Assembly (NCBI GenBank): GCA_902798965.1
Contig: CADBYS010000004.1
Coordinates: 1-64,000, forward strand
DNA: 64,000 nt
Reading direction: 5' to 3'
Origin: an uncultured Bacteroidales bacterium
Lineage (GTDB): Bacteria; Bacteroidota; Bacteroidia; Bacteroidales; Paludibacteraceae
The notes below the pieces were generated by a model that made no database searches, was not told the origin of the DNA, and saw only the letters and a program-made list of their open reading frames with translations. Positions 44,775 through 52,362 of this stretch are shown here, piece by piece. The position numbers and the translations under genes were made by a program. Numbering within the stretch: the first letter of the stretch is position 1; the number at the start of each line of letters is the position of its first letter.

Positions 44775-45914
44775 CTAAAATATCTCTCCTCTCCAGAGTT
44801 GCTTGAGGAAGTCAAATACATAGATTACCTCAACATTGCCAATTCTGCGGGTGAAGGGATCACGCGAGACTACAATACAACGACTCTCAGGAAACTCATC
44901 AGAGTAGTCCTTGAAGTTGGAAAGATGTTTGTTTTGCACCTCTTCCGTTGACTTGATTTCTATGCCGATCTCAGCATCGCCGATGACCGCATCAATCTCT
45001 TTGCCGCTATAAGTATGCCAATAGCTCAATTGCTTGCGACTATGCGTATAACCGATATATGCAATCAACTCCTGTATTACAAAGTGCTCAAAACAATGCC
45101 CGTACTCAGGAGTTCCCGGTGCCAATGATGTGCGATTCATCAAGTAATTATATACACCTACATCAAAATAATAGAACTTAGGAGCTTGTACCACTTTGCG
45201 TTTGACAACCTTGGTATAAGCCGGAATACAATAACCGATAAGTGTGTCGGTCAGTATGCTGAAGTATTCCTTCACCGTCTTGGCACTTACGCCGCAATCG
45301 CTTGCAATGTTCGTATAGTTGATTATTTCGCCATTGCTGATTGCAGCCACCTCCAAAAAGCGCTGGAACAACTCAAGGCTGCGCACCAAAGCTTCCTCCT
45401 TAATCTCTTCACGCAGATATACATCAATGTACGCCTCTAACAATCGTTCCGGGTGCTTGCTCAGATAATGAGGTGGCAACATACCATACAACAATGCCTT
45501 ATTCAAATCCAAGTCCTCAATCTCCGCACTCACAAACGGATAGAAATAGCACGGCAACGCTCTTCCTCCCAACGTATTGTAGCCTTTGCGCTTCAGTTTG
45601 CGCGCACTACTGCCGCTTAACACAAATCGCAGACCGCGTTTCTGTATCAACCGGTGTACTTCATTTAGCAGTTCTGGCACTTCGGGAATCTCGTCTATCA
45701 CCACTATACTGCCTTCCGGCTTGTCTTGCAATATCTGAAACAGCATCTCCGGATGCGAACGAAAACGCCGACGCGATTTGGCATCTAACAGATCGATGTA
45801 CACTGCATCGGGAAATTGCGCATCAAGATATGTACTCTTACCTGTCTGGCGCGCGCCAAACAGAAAAACGCTGCTGTCTAACTCGCTGTTTAATTGGAAA
45901 TAACGTGCAATCAT
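44775..45914 (-). CDS. AAA ATPase with DUF4143 domain
   Basis: The 379 residues have Walker A GARQTGKST (20-28), Walker B IVVIDEIP (near 70), sensor VLSGSSARKLKRKG, and a C-terminal DUF4143 part with a nuclease-like core (GKEIDAVIGDAEIGIEIKS, near 305). A winged-helix region (TNIASDCGVSAKTVKEYF) lies between. This is a common family in bacteria and archaea, often in mobile or defence-rich regions, whose function is not settled. The gene is intact, stands alone and is surrounded by repeat-rich DNA. Confidence 0.88.
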   Translation of the reverse strand: MIARYFQLNSELDSSVFLFGARQTGKSTYLDAQFPDAVYIDLLDAKSRRRFRSHPEMLFQILQDKPEGSIVVIDEIPEVPELLNEVHRLIQKRGLRFVLSGSSARKLKRKGYNTLGGRALPCYFYPFVSAEIEDLDLNKALLYGMLPPHYLSKHPERLLEAYIDVYLREEIKEEALVRSLELFQRFLEVAAISNGEIINYTNIASDCGVSAKTVKEYFSILTDTLIGYCIPAYTKVVKRKVVQAPKFYYFDVGVYNYLMNRTSLAPGTPEYGHCFEHFVIQELIAYIGYTHSRKQLSYWHTYSGKEIDAVIGDAEIGIEIKSTEEVQNKHLSNFKDYSDEFPESRCIVVSRDPFTRRIGNVEVIYVFDFLKQLWRGEIF

Positions 45915-46022
45915 ATTTGTGACTATTTATGGTCGTTTTTATCTTAAAAAAATCGTAATGGCACCTCAGATATTTTGCGAAAATCGGGAGTGTGACTTCG
46001 GATATTTCAAGAATATTCGACG

Positions 46023-46054
46023 CAAAGATACATTTTTTTTTTGAAATAAGCAAA
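46023..46054 (-). promoter_or_regulatory. Promoter of the DUF4143 ATPase gene
   Basis: On the minus strand TTTG (46054-46051), 20 bp, TATCTTTG (46030-46023), about 110 bp before the start codon. Confidence 0.8.
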
Positions 46055-46176
46055 TCTTTCGGAAAGAAAATGTACTATTTATGCACTTTTTTGCCAAATC
46101 GCAAACTCTGTTGAGCGAAATATCCGCTATTACACATTCAAATTCTCACATTACTTACTTTTCTCACTATAGGAAA

Positions 46177-46249
46177 GATCCTTACATGACCCGCTATTGA
46201 CCAGCAAATGATTAGCAAAATACCATGACTTGACCCCGATGAAGTTCAC
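46177..46249. repeat. Decayed third copy of the dispersed element
   Basis: Read on the minus strand it shares GTGAAC, TCGGGGTCAAGTC, GGTCAA and GGGTCAT with the copy at 44629-44697, in the same order but with extra bases between. Confidence 0.6.
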
Positions 46250-46492
46250 CTAAGATTGCATAGTCCCCCCTCACCTGATCGATATGATTTATTGATGAGC
46301 GCATATATACGCGCGTAGGCGTAAAGACAAAATAGGTGGCAGAGGGCTGAGAAATGATATACAGGGCGATTAGAGCGCACGGGAGTTTGCTATCGACAGG
46401 TATACTATTTGCATAAATATAGCCTTAAATCGAAAATAAACGTGCAAAAATAGGGGATTTGTTTAATAAAATGATTTTTTTTCTTACGAAAA

Positions 46493-46524
46493 TTTGCAAA
46501 TATCATTTTTTTTTATTATCTTTG
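46493..46524 (+). promoter_or_regulatory. Promoter of gyrA
   Basis: TTTG (46493-46496), 20 bp, TATCTTTG (46517-46524). The leader to the ATG at 46703 is about 170 bp and repeat-filled. Confidence 0.85.
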
Positions 46525-46548
46525 TATGATTTTTGGGGACTGACTGGA

Positions 46549-46654
46549 ATAAGGAATAAGGAATAAAGACTAAAATGTATTCGACTCGTGTAATCAGTCT
46601 TTACTCCTTTAGCGAAGCGGTCTTTACTCCTTTAGCGAAGCGGGCTTTATTCCA
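46549..46654. repeat. Fold-back leader repeat of gyrA with a 23-bp tandem
   Basis: GGAATAAGGAATAAGG and AATAAAGAC on the left are answered by the right arm. The right arm contains a perfect 23-bp tandem (46598-46620 and 46621-46643, TCTTTACTCC then TTTAGCGAAGCGG) and ends CTTTATTCC. Confidence 0.88.
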
Positions 46655-46662
46655 TACTCCCA

Positions 46663-46701
46663 AAATGACTAAATAGCAAATGATTAAATTGTAAATGATA
46701 A
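46663..46701. repeat. AAATGATTAAATTGTAAATG word array before gyrA
   Basis: Short words AAATGACT, AAATAGC, AAATGATT, AAATTGT, AAATGATAAG lead up to the ATG at 46703. They resemble the array between susC and susD. Confidence 0.65.
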
Positions 46702-46702
46702 G

Positions 46703-49306
46703 ATGATTACAGAAGACAGAATTATTCCTGTAAAGATTGATGAGGAGATGCGAAGCTCCTACATCGATTACTCGATGAGCGTGATTGTATCCCGTGCGTT
46801 GCCTGACGTGCGTGACGGCTTCAAGCCTGTTCACCGCCGCGTGCTGTACGCCATGTGGGATATGGGTAACACAAGTGACAAGCCGACGAAGAAGAGTGCA
46901 GCTATCGTAGGTGAGGTTATGGGTAAGTACCACCCCCACGGCGACAGCAGTATATACGGCACGCTGGTGCGCATGGCGCAGCCCTGGGCGATGCGCTATC
47001 CGCTGGTATATGGCCAAGGTAACTTCGGTAGTGTGGACGGCGACAGTCCTGCCGCCATGCGTTACACGGAGGCACGATTGGAGAAGCTGGCAGAGGAGAT
47101 GCTGAACGATATCGACAAGGATACCGTGGATATGCAGCTCAACTACGACGACAGCCGTCGTGAGCCGACCGTACTCCCTACCCGCTTCCCTAACCTGCTG
47201 GTGAACGGCGCAAGCGGTATTGCCGTAGGTATGGCCACGAACATGCCCACGCATAACCTGGGCGAAGTGGTGGACGGCTGCCTGGCATATATCCGCAACA
47301 TCGAAGCCCGCATAGCCAACCCCGAGGTGGAAGAGATAACCGTAGAGGGACTGATGGAGTATATCAAGGCTCCGGACTTCCCCACAGGCGGTACGATATA
47401 CGGTTACCAAGGCGTACGCGACGCGTTTGAGACCGGTCGCGGCAGAGTGATCATCCGCTCCAATGCCGATATCGAGACCGACAACAACGGCCGCGAGCAC
47501 ATCATCATCACCGAGCTGCCGTACGGCGTTGTAAAAGCCGACCTGGTGCAGAACATTGCCGCCCTCGTTGACGACAAGCGCATAGAAGGCATCACGGACA
47601 TCAGCGATCAGTCGAAGCGCGACATACGTATCGTGATCGACATCAAGCGCGATGCCAACGCACAGGTGGTGCTGAACAAGCTGTACAAGTACACGGCACT
47701 GCAGAGTTCGTTTGCCGTGAACAACATCGCGCTGGTGAAAGGTCGTCCGATGCTGCTTAACCTCAAGGACTTGGTAGGTAACTTCATCGAGCACCGTATG
47801 GATGTGGTGACACGTCGTACCCGTTTCCTGCTAAAGAAAGCCGAGGAGCGCGCACATATCCTGGAAGGCTTGATCATCGCTGTGGATAACATCGACGAGG
47901 TGGTTAAGATCATCCGCGCCAGCCGTACGCCGGCTGATGCCCAGACGAACCTGGAGCAGCGCTTCAACCTGGACAACCCGCAGAGTAAAGCTATCGTGGA
48001 GATGCGTCTCGCCTCACTCACCGGATTGCGTATCGACGAGTTGCGCGCCGAGTACGAGGAGATAGAGCGTCAGATTGCCCACTACAACGAGTTGCTCGCC
48101 AACGAGAGTCTGCGCTACGAGCTGATCTCGAGCGAGCTGCAGGAGCTGAAGGACAAGTACGCCGACGAACGCCGCACACGCATCGTGAAGATGGCTACGG
48201 AGTTCAACCCCGAAGATATGTATGCCGACGACGATATGGTGATCACCATCTCGCACCTGGGCTACATCAAGCGCACACCGCTGGCAGACTTCCGTCAGCA
48301 AGGCCGCGGCGGTATAGGATCGAAGGCCAGCAACACCCGCGACGAGGACTTCATCGAGTACGTACACACCGCATCGATGCACTCGACGATGATGTTCTTC
48401 ACCAACCTCGGCCGCTTGTACTGGATCAAGGTATATGACCTGCCGGAAGGCAACCGTCAGTCGAAGGGTCGTGCGATGCAGAACGTGATCAGTCTGCAGA
48501 AAGACGAGAAGGTTTGCGCGTTCATCAACGTGAAGGGTCTGAACGATCCCGAGTACGTGAAGAACCACTACCTGATCTTCGCTACCAAGAACGGCTTGAT
48601 GAAGAAGACCACCCTCGAGGACTACAGCCGTCCGCGCGCCAACGGTATCATCGCGCTCGGCTTGCGTGAGGGCGACAGCCTGATCGGCGTAGCGCTGACC
48701 GACGGCGAGAGCCAGATGCTCATCGCCTCCAGCAACGGCAAACTCGTTCGCTTCCCGGAGAACACCGTACGCCCGATGGGACGTACCGCAACCGGCGTTC
48801 GTGCAATAAAATTGGAAGAAGATGGCCAAGATCGCGTGATTGGCATGATTTGTGTAGAGAAGAATAGTGAGGAGACAGTTCTCGTTATTTCCGAGAAGGG
48901 CTTCGGCAAACGTACCGCCCTGGACGATGAGAACGGCGAACCGATCTACCGCATCACCAACCGTGGCGGCAAGGGCGTAATAACCATGGCACTGACCGAC
49001 AAGACAGGTATGTTGGTAGGCCTGCACGCCGTACAGGACGACGAAGATCTGATGCTCATCACCAAGAGCGGAACAGCCATCCGTATGGCGATCGACTCGA
49101 TACGCGTACAAGGCCGCGCTACACAAGGCGTGAAACTCATCGAACTGCAAAAACGCAACGACGTGCTGATGTTCGGGTGCGTAGTGCCGAAAGAGGAGGA
49201 AGAAGAAGAACAAGTACCAAGTGACCAAGTACAAGGTGACCAAGTACAAAGTGACCAAGCACAAGGTGACCAAGTACAAGGTGACAATAATGAAACTAAC
49301 GAATAA
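46703..49306 (+). CDS. gyrA: DNA gyrase subunit A
   Basis: The 867 residues have the winged-helix/tower domain with KYHPHGDSSIYG and the catalytic tyrosine in AAMRYTEARL near 121, the coiled-coil gate, and six C-terminal beta-propeller blades (for example the GRGGIGSKASN gyrase-box region near 535). It introduces negative supercoils together with GyrB. The last 30 residues (VPSDQVQGDQVQSDQ...) are a repeat tail encoded by tandem words, an unusual ending for GyrA. The gene is followed 12 bp later by a TPR gene. Confidence 0.96.
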   Translation: MITEDRIIPVKIDEEMRSSYIDYSMSVIVSRALPDVRDGFKPVHRRVLYAMWDMGNTSDKPTKKSAAIVGEVMGKYHPHGDSSIYGTLVRMAQPWAMRYPLVYGQGNFGSVDGDSPAAMRYTEARLEKLAEEMLNDIDKDTVDMQLNYDDSRREPTVLPTRFPNLLVNGASGIAVGMATNMPTHNLGEVVDGCLAYIRNIEARIANPEVEEITVEGLMEYIKAPDFPTGGTIYGYQGVRDAFETGRGRVIIRSNADIETDNNGREHIIITELPYGVVKADLVQNIAALVDDKRIEGITDISDQSKRDIRIVIDIKRDANAQVVLNKLYKYTALQSSFAVNNIALVKGRPMLLNLKDLVGNFIEHRMDVVTRRTRFLLKKAEERAHILEGLIIAVDNIDEVVKIIRASRTPADAQTNLEQRFNLDNPQSKAIVEMRLASLTGLRIDELRAEYEEIERQIAHYNELLANESLRYELISSELQELKDKYADERRTRIVKMATEFNPEDMYADDDMVITISHLGYIKRTPLADFRQQGRGGIGSKASNTRDEDFIEYVHTASMHSTMMFFTNLGRLYWIKVYDLPEGNRQSKGRAMQNVISLQKDEKVCAFINVKGLNDPEYVKNHYLIFATKNGLMKKTTLEDYSRPRANGIIALGLREGDSLIGVALTDGESQMLIASSNGKLVRFPENTVRPMGRTATGVRAIKLEEDGQDRVIGMICVEKNSEETVLVISEKGFGKRTALDDENGEPIYRITNRGGKGVITMALTDKTGMLVGLHAVQDDEDLMLITKSGTAIRMAIDSIRVQGRATQGVKLIELQKRNDVLMFGCVVPKEEEEEEQVPSDQVQGDQVQSDQAQGDQVQGDNNETNE
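49208..49283. repeat. 15-bp tandem words in the 3' end of gyrA
   Basis: About five units of CAAGTACAAGGTGAC and variants (ACAAAGTGAC, CACAAGGTGAC) encode the acidic/polar tail of GyrA (QVQGD units). Confidence 0.88.
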
Positions 49307-49318
49307 AACCATAGAACA

Positions 49319-50560
49319 ATGAAGAAATCACTTTTCCTGGCAGCATTGGTGCTGATAAGCGCAGGCTGCTTCGCACAAAAGAAAGCCGTAAGCACAGCCA
49401 AGAACCTGGCCATGCAGGAGACTCCTGACTTCGATGGCGCACGTGCCGCAATCAAAGGCGCGCTGGAGAACGAGGAGACGAAGAACAATGCCGAGACCTG
49501 GTACGTAGCCGGACTGATCGGTTACAAGCAGAACGAGAGCATTTGGCTGATGGGTCAGATGGGACAACCCGTTGACAACGCCGCCAAAGGTGCAGCCGTA
49601 GAGGAGAGTATCAAGTACTGGCTGATCGCCGACTCGATGGCTATGATCCCCACCTACGACAAGAAAGGTAACCCCAAGTACGACCTGAAGACCCGCAAGA
49701 ACATCGCCGAGCGTATGTTGGAGTACTTCCAGAAGCAGGAACTGGCTATCTATGCCTCGTATCTGGCTGAGCAGAACGATGATCTGGGCGTGGCTGATGC
49801 TTTCAAGATGCATTGCGATATCCCCGACCTGGAGTGCATGCAAGACCCGAAGATCCAGGCTAAGATGGTGAAGGACACCACCTACTATCAGTACATGGGT
49901 TATGCGCTGGCTTACTACTACCGCGCCAAGGAGTACGACAAGGCACTGGTGGTTGCCAACCAGATCATGGCTGATCCGGCTCATCAGGTTACCGCTTATC
50001 AGTACTTCTACGACCTGAACAAACTGAAAGGCGACACCGCAGCCGCTCAGGCCAAGCTGGCAGAGGCTATCGAGCGCTTCCCGAAAGAGGCTTGGTTCAT
50101 CCAGAACATGATCAACGACCTGGTACAGGCTCACGACACCCTGGGTGCAGTGGCTTACCTCGACCGCGCCATAGCCAACGACCCGACGCAAGGTCAGTAC
50201 TACCACACCAAAGCTACGCTGCTGAGCACGCTGCGCCGCTTTGAGGAGGCTTTCCAATTCTTCGACAAGGCCATCGAGCTCGAGCCGAACAATGCCGAGT
50301 ACTACCTGAACTACGCGTACGCCTACAACGACAAGTCAACCGTCATGCTCGAGGGCACCGACAACCTGTCGCAGAAAGAGTACTTGGCCGTAAAGAAACA
50401 GAGCGACGAGGTACTCAAGCAAGCGCTGCCTTACTACAAGAAAGCACACGAGCTGGCTCCGGACAACATGACCTACGCCCGTGCACTGCGTGCATGCTAC
50501 TACCGCCTGAAGATGCAGGCTGAGTACGATGCCATCACCGCAGAAATCGAGAACTATTGA
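49319..50560 (+). CDS. Exported TPR protein
   Basis: The 413 residues begin with a signal peptide (MKKSLFLAALVLISAGCFAQ; Cys17 does not sit in a good lipobox). Residues about 210-400 contain several tetratricopeptide repeats (for example YHTKATLLSTLRRFEEAFQFFDKAIELEPNN in two parts, then AEYYLNYAYAYND). I recall such a TPR gene directly after gyrA in other Bacteroidales. It is probably a periplasmic scaffold; partners unknown. Its TGA overlaps the ruvX start (TGATG at 50558-50562). Confidence 0.85.
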   Translation: MKKSLFLAALVLISAGCFAQKKAVSTAKNLAMQETPDFDGARAAIKGALENEETKNNAETWYVAGLIGYKQNESIWLMGQMGQPVDNAAKGAAVEESIKYWLIADSMAMIPTYDKKGNPKYDLKTRKNIAERMLEYFQKQELAIYASYLAEQNDDLGVADAFKMHCDIPDLECMQDPKIQAKMVKDTTYYQYMGYALAYYYRAKEYDKALVVANQIMADPAHQVTAYQYFYDLNKLKGDTAAAQAKLAEAIERFPKEAWFIQNMINDLVQAHDTLGAVAYLDRAIANDPTQGQYYHTKATLLSTLRRFEEAFQFFDKAIELEPNNAEYYLNYAYAYNDKSTVMLEGTDNLSQKEYLAVKKQSDEVLKQALPYYKKAHELAPDNMTYARALRACYYRLKMQAEYDAITAEIENY

Positions 50561-50979
50561 TGGGTCGTATACTTGCTATAGATTACGGCAAGCGACGTAC
50601 AGGATTAGCCGTTACGGATCAGCTCCGCATAACGGCTAATCCCTTACTAACCATCGATACGCCGCTACTCATCAAGTGGCTGGAAGAGTACGTCAGCAAG
50701 GAGCAGGTGGACACGATCGTGGTAGGTTACCCGCGGCAGATGAACGGCTCGGACAGTGAGACGGTACCCGCCATACGCGCCATGGAGCAACAGTTGCGTG
50801 CACGACTGCCACAGATTCCCGTTGTGGAGTACGACGAACGCTTCACCAGCGTGCTGGCGCACCAGGCAATGATTGCCGGAGGTATGAAACGCAAAGACCG
50901 GCAGAACAAAGCCAACGTCGATAAACTTGCGGCTTGTATTATCCTCGAGGGCTACCTCGAAGGAGCCAATCGTCAATAA
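50560..50979 (+). CDS. ruvX: RuvX / YqgF family Holliday-junction resolvase-like nuclease
   Basis: I place the start at ATG 50560, overlapping the preceding stop. The 139 residues have the RNase H-like motifs ILAIDYGKRRTGLAVTD, VVGYPRQMNGSDS, YDERFTS and the final NKANVDKLAACIILEGYL. Family members process pre-16S rRNA ends or Holliday junctions. The last codons (AATCGTCAATAA) belong to the following word array. Confidence 0.92.
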   Translation: MGRILAIDYGKRRTGLAVTDQLRITANPLLTIDTPLLIKWLEEYVSKEQVDTIVVGYPRQMNGSDSETVPAIRAMEQQLRARLPQIPVVEYDERFTSVLAHQAMIAGGMKRKDRQNKANVDKLAACIILEGYLEGANRQ

Positions 50980-51030
50980 TAAACAATAACTCAATAAATC
51001 GTAAATCGTCAATTTGTCAATTGTCAATTT
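50970..51030. repeat. AATCGTAAA / GTCAATT word array between ruvX and def
   Basis: Words AATCGTCAAT, AATCGTAAATCGTC, AATTTGTC, AATTGTC fill the junction, starting within the last ruvX codons and ending just before the ATG at 51034. Confidence 0.8.
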
Positions 51031-51033
51031 AAA

Positions 51034-51582
51034 ATGATTTTACCAATCTATTTATATGGACAACCGGTGCTGCGCAGACCTACAGAGGACTTGGAGCCGG
51101 GTGAAATGGATGTAAAGCAACTCGTGTCGGACATGTACGAGACCCTTACCGCTGCCGAAGGTTGCGGCTTGGCTGCTCCGCAAGTGGGCTTGTCAAAGCG
51201 ACTGTTTGTAGTGGATGGCACGGAGCTGGGCGAGGACTATCCCGAGTGCGTGGACTTCAAGCAGGCATTCATCAATCCTGAGTTGCTTGAGGAGAGCGAA
51301 GAGACGAGCGTCTATTCAGAGGGCTGCTTGTCATTGCCCGGCATAAGCGAGAATGTCACTCGCCCCAAGACGATCACCATACGCTACCAGGACGAAGACT
51401 TCAAGGAGCACACGGATACCTTCACGGACTTCAAGGCGCGCATCGTGCTCCATGAGTACGACCATCTGGAGGCACATGTGTTCACCGACCGCGTCAGTCC
51501 TATCCGCCGGCAGTTCTGCAAAAACAAACTTGCCAACATCGCCAAAGGCAAAACCGGCGCACGCTATAAATATAAACATTAG
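51034..51582 (+). CDS. def: Peptide deformylase
   Basis: The 182 residues carry the three deformylase motifs in order: GCGLAAPQVG, EGCLSLPGI, and HEYDHLEA. It removes the formyl group of nascent proteins. Length is normal. It is followed by a 147-bp fold-back word region before the DUF3109 gene. Confidence 0.95.
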   Translation: MILPIYLYGQPVLRRPTEDLEPGEMDVKQLVSDMYETLTAAEGCGLAAPQVGLSKRLFVVDGTELGEDYPECVDFKQAFINPELLEESEETSVYSEGCLSLPGISENVTRPKTITIRYQDEDFKEHTDTFTDFKARIVLHEYDHLEAHVFTDRVSPIRRQFCKNKLANIAKGKTGARYKYKH

Positions 51583-51722
51583 TTGATTGACGATTGAACG
51601 ATTGACTATTGAGCAATTGATTGACGATTGATTATTATTGACAAATGCCCAGTGCTCAATCGAACAATCCCATGCAATGGAACAATAAATCGTAAATTGT
51701 CAATCTGTCAATCGTCAATTAA
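51583..51722. repeat. Fold-back array of GATTGACGATTGA words
   Basis: The left half (51584-51640) repeats GATTGACGATTG-type words. The right half (about 51656-51722) consists of the inverted words (CTCAATCG, GTCAATCTGTCAATCGTC). The same word occurs in the RND permease gene at 62079-62142. Confidence 0.85.
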
Positions 51723-51729
51723 ATCCATT

Positions 51730-52362
51730 ATGATATTGATTCAGGATACAATAGTTAGCCTTGAGGTGCTCGAGAAGGAGTTTTGTTGCGATATTGATCA
51801 TTGCAAGGGCTGCTGTTGTATCGAGGGCGATGCCGGCGCACCGGTGACTGCGGAAGAGGAAGAGCTGCTCAACGCCATGCTACCTGCACTGTTGCCCCAC
51901 ATGACCAAAGAGGCACGCGAAGTAGTAGAGAAACAAGGCATAGCCTACAATGACCCCTCGGGCGAACGTGTTCTCTCCATCGTCAACGACAAGGATTGTA
52001 TCTTCGCCCGCACAGACCACAACGGGTGGTGCTACTGCCTGATCGAACGCGAAGCAAGCAACACGCAGTCAGCAACACACAGTCACCAACATGAAGTCAC
52101 CAACACGCAGTCACCAACACGCGAGTTTAAGAAGCCTATATCGTGTCACCTATATCCGATACGACTGACGAAAGTAGGTGAACGCGTGGGCGTGGAGTAC
52201 CACCGCTGGGATATATGCCACAGTTCGCGGCAACTGGGACATAAGTTGCACTTGCCGCTTTATAAGTTCCTGAAGGAACCCCTTATTCGCCGCTTCGGAC
52301 AAGCCTGGTACGACGAGCTCTGCCTCACTGCCGAAGAATGGGAAAAAGCCAAAAAGCCATGA
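51730..52362 (+). CDS. DUF3109 (YkgJ-like) cysteine-rich protein
   Basis: I choose the ATG at 51730 (MILIQDTIVSLEVLEKEF), the typical family start; an upstream in-frame start would lie in the repeat array. The 210 residues have a cluster CCDIDHCKGCCC near 18-29 and later cysteines in DKDCIF, WCYCL, ISCHLYPIR and DICH, probably binding a metal. Residues about 108-132 (NTQSATHSHQHEVTNTQSPT) are a repeat-encoded insert. The stop overlaps cinA (ATGA). The molecular function is unknown. Confidence 0.85.
   Translation: MILIQDTIVSLEVLEKEFCCDIDHCKGCCCIEGDAGAPVTAEEEELLNAMLPALLPHMTKEAREVVEKQGIAYNDPSGERVLSIVNDKDCIFARTDHNGWCYCLIEREASNTQSATHSHQHEVTNTQSPTREFKKPISCHLYPIRLTKVGERVGVEYHRWDICHSSRQLGHKLHLPLYKFLKEPLIRRFGQAWYDELCLTAEEWEKAKKP
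52053..52124. repeat. AACACGCAGTCACC words inside the DUF3109 gene
   Basis: Four units (CAACACGCAGTCAG, CAACACACAGTCAC, CAACATGAAGTCAC, CAACACGCAGTCAC) and a partial fifth lie in frame between two conserved cysteine motifs. Confidence 0.85.

Larger units (their letters stand above)
45915..46702. other. Gene-free 788-bp region between the ATPase and gyrA
   Basis: It holds the ATPase promoter (46023-46054), a decayed copy of the dispersed element (46177-46249), a GC/AT palindromic stretch near 46299-46316, the gyrA promoter (46493-46524) and the gyrA leader repeats (46549-46701). I see nothing recognisable in 46255-46440; no reading frame there looks coding. Confidence 0.7.

Noticed and set aside
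44709-44951. An 80-codon plus-strand frame at the end of the DUF4143 gene
   Set aside because: Most of it is antisense to the conserved C-terminus of the ATPase.
46299-46316. A GCGCATATATACGCGC-like palindrome as replication or recombination site
   Set aside because: It is imperfect, single, and has no dif- or DnaA-box-like context.
46601-49312. Two long minus-strand frames opposite gyrA
   Set aside because: They mirror the codon bias of gyrA and have no recognisable protein features.
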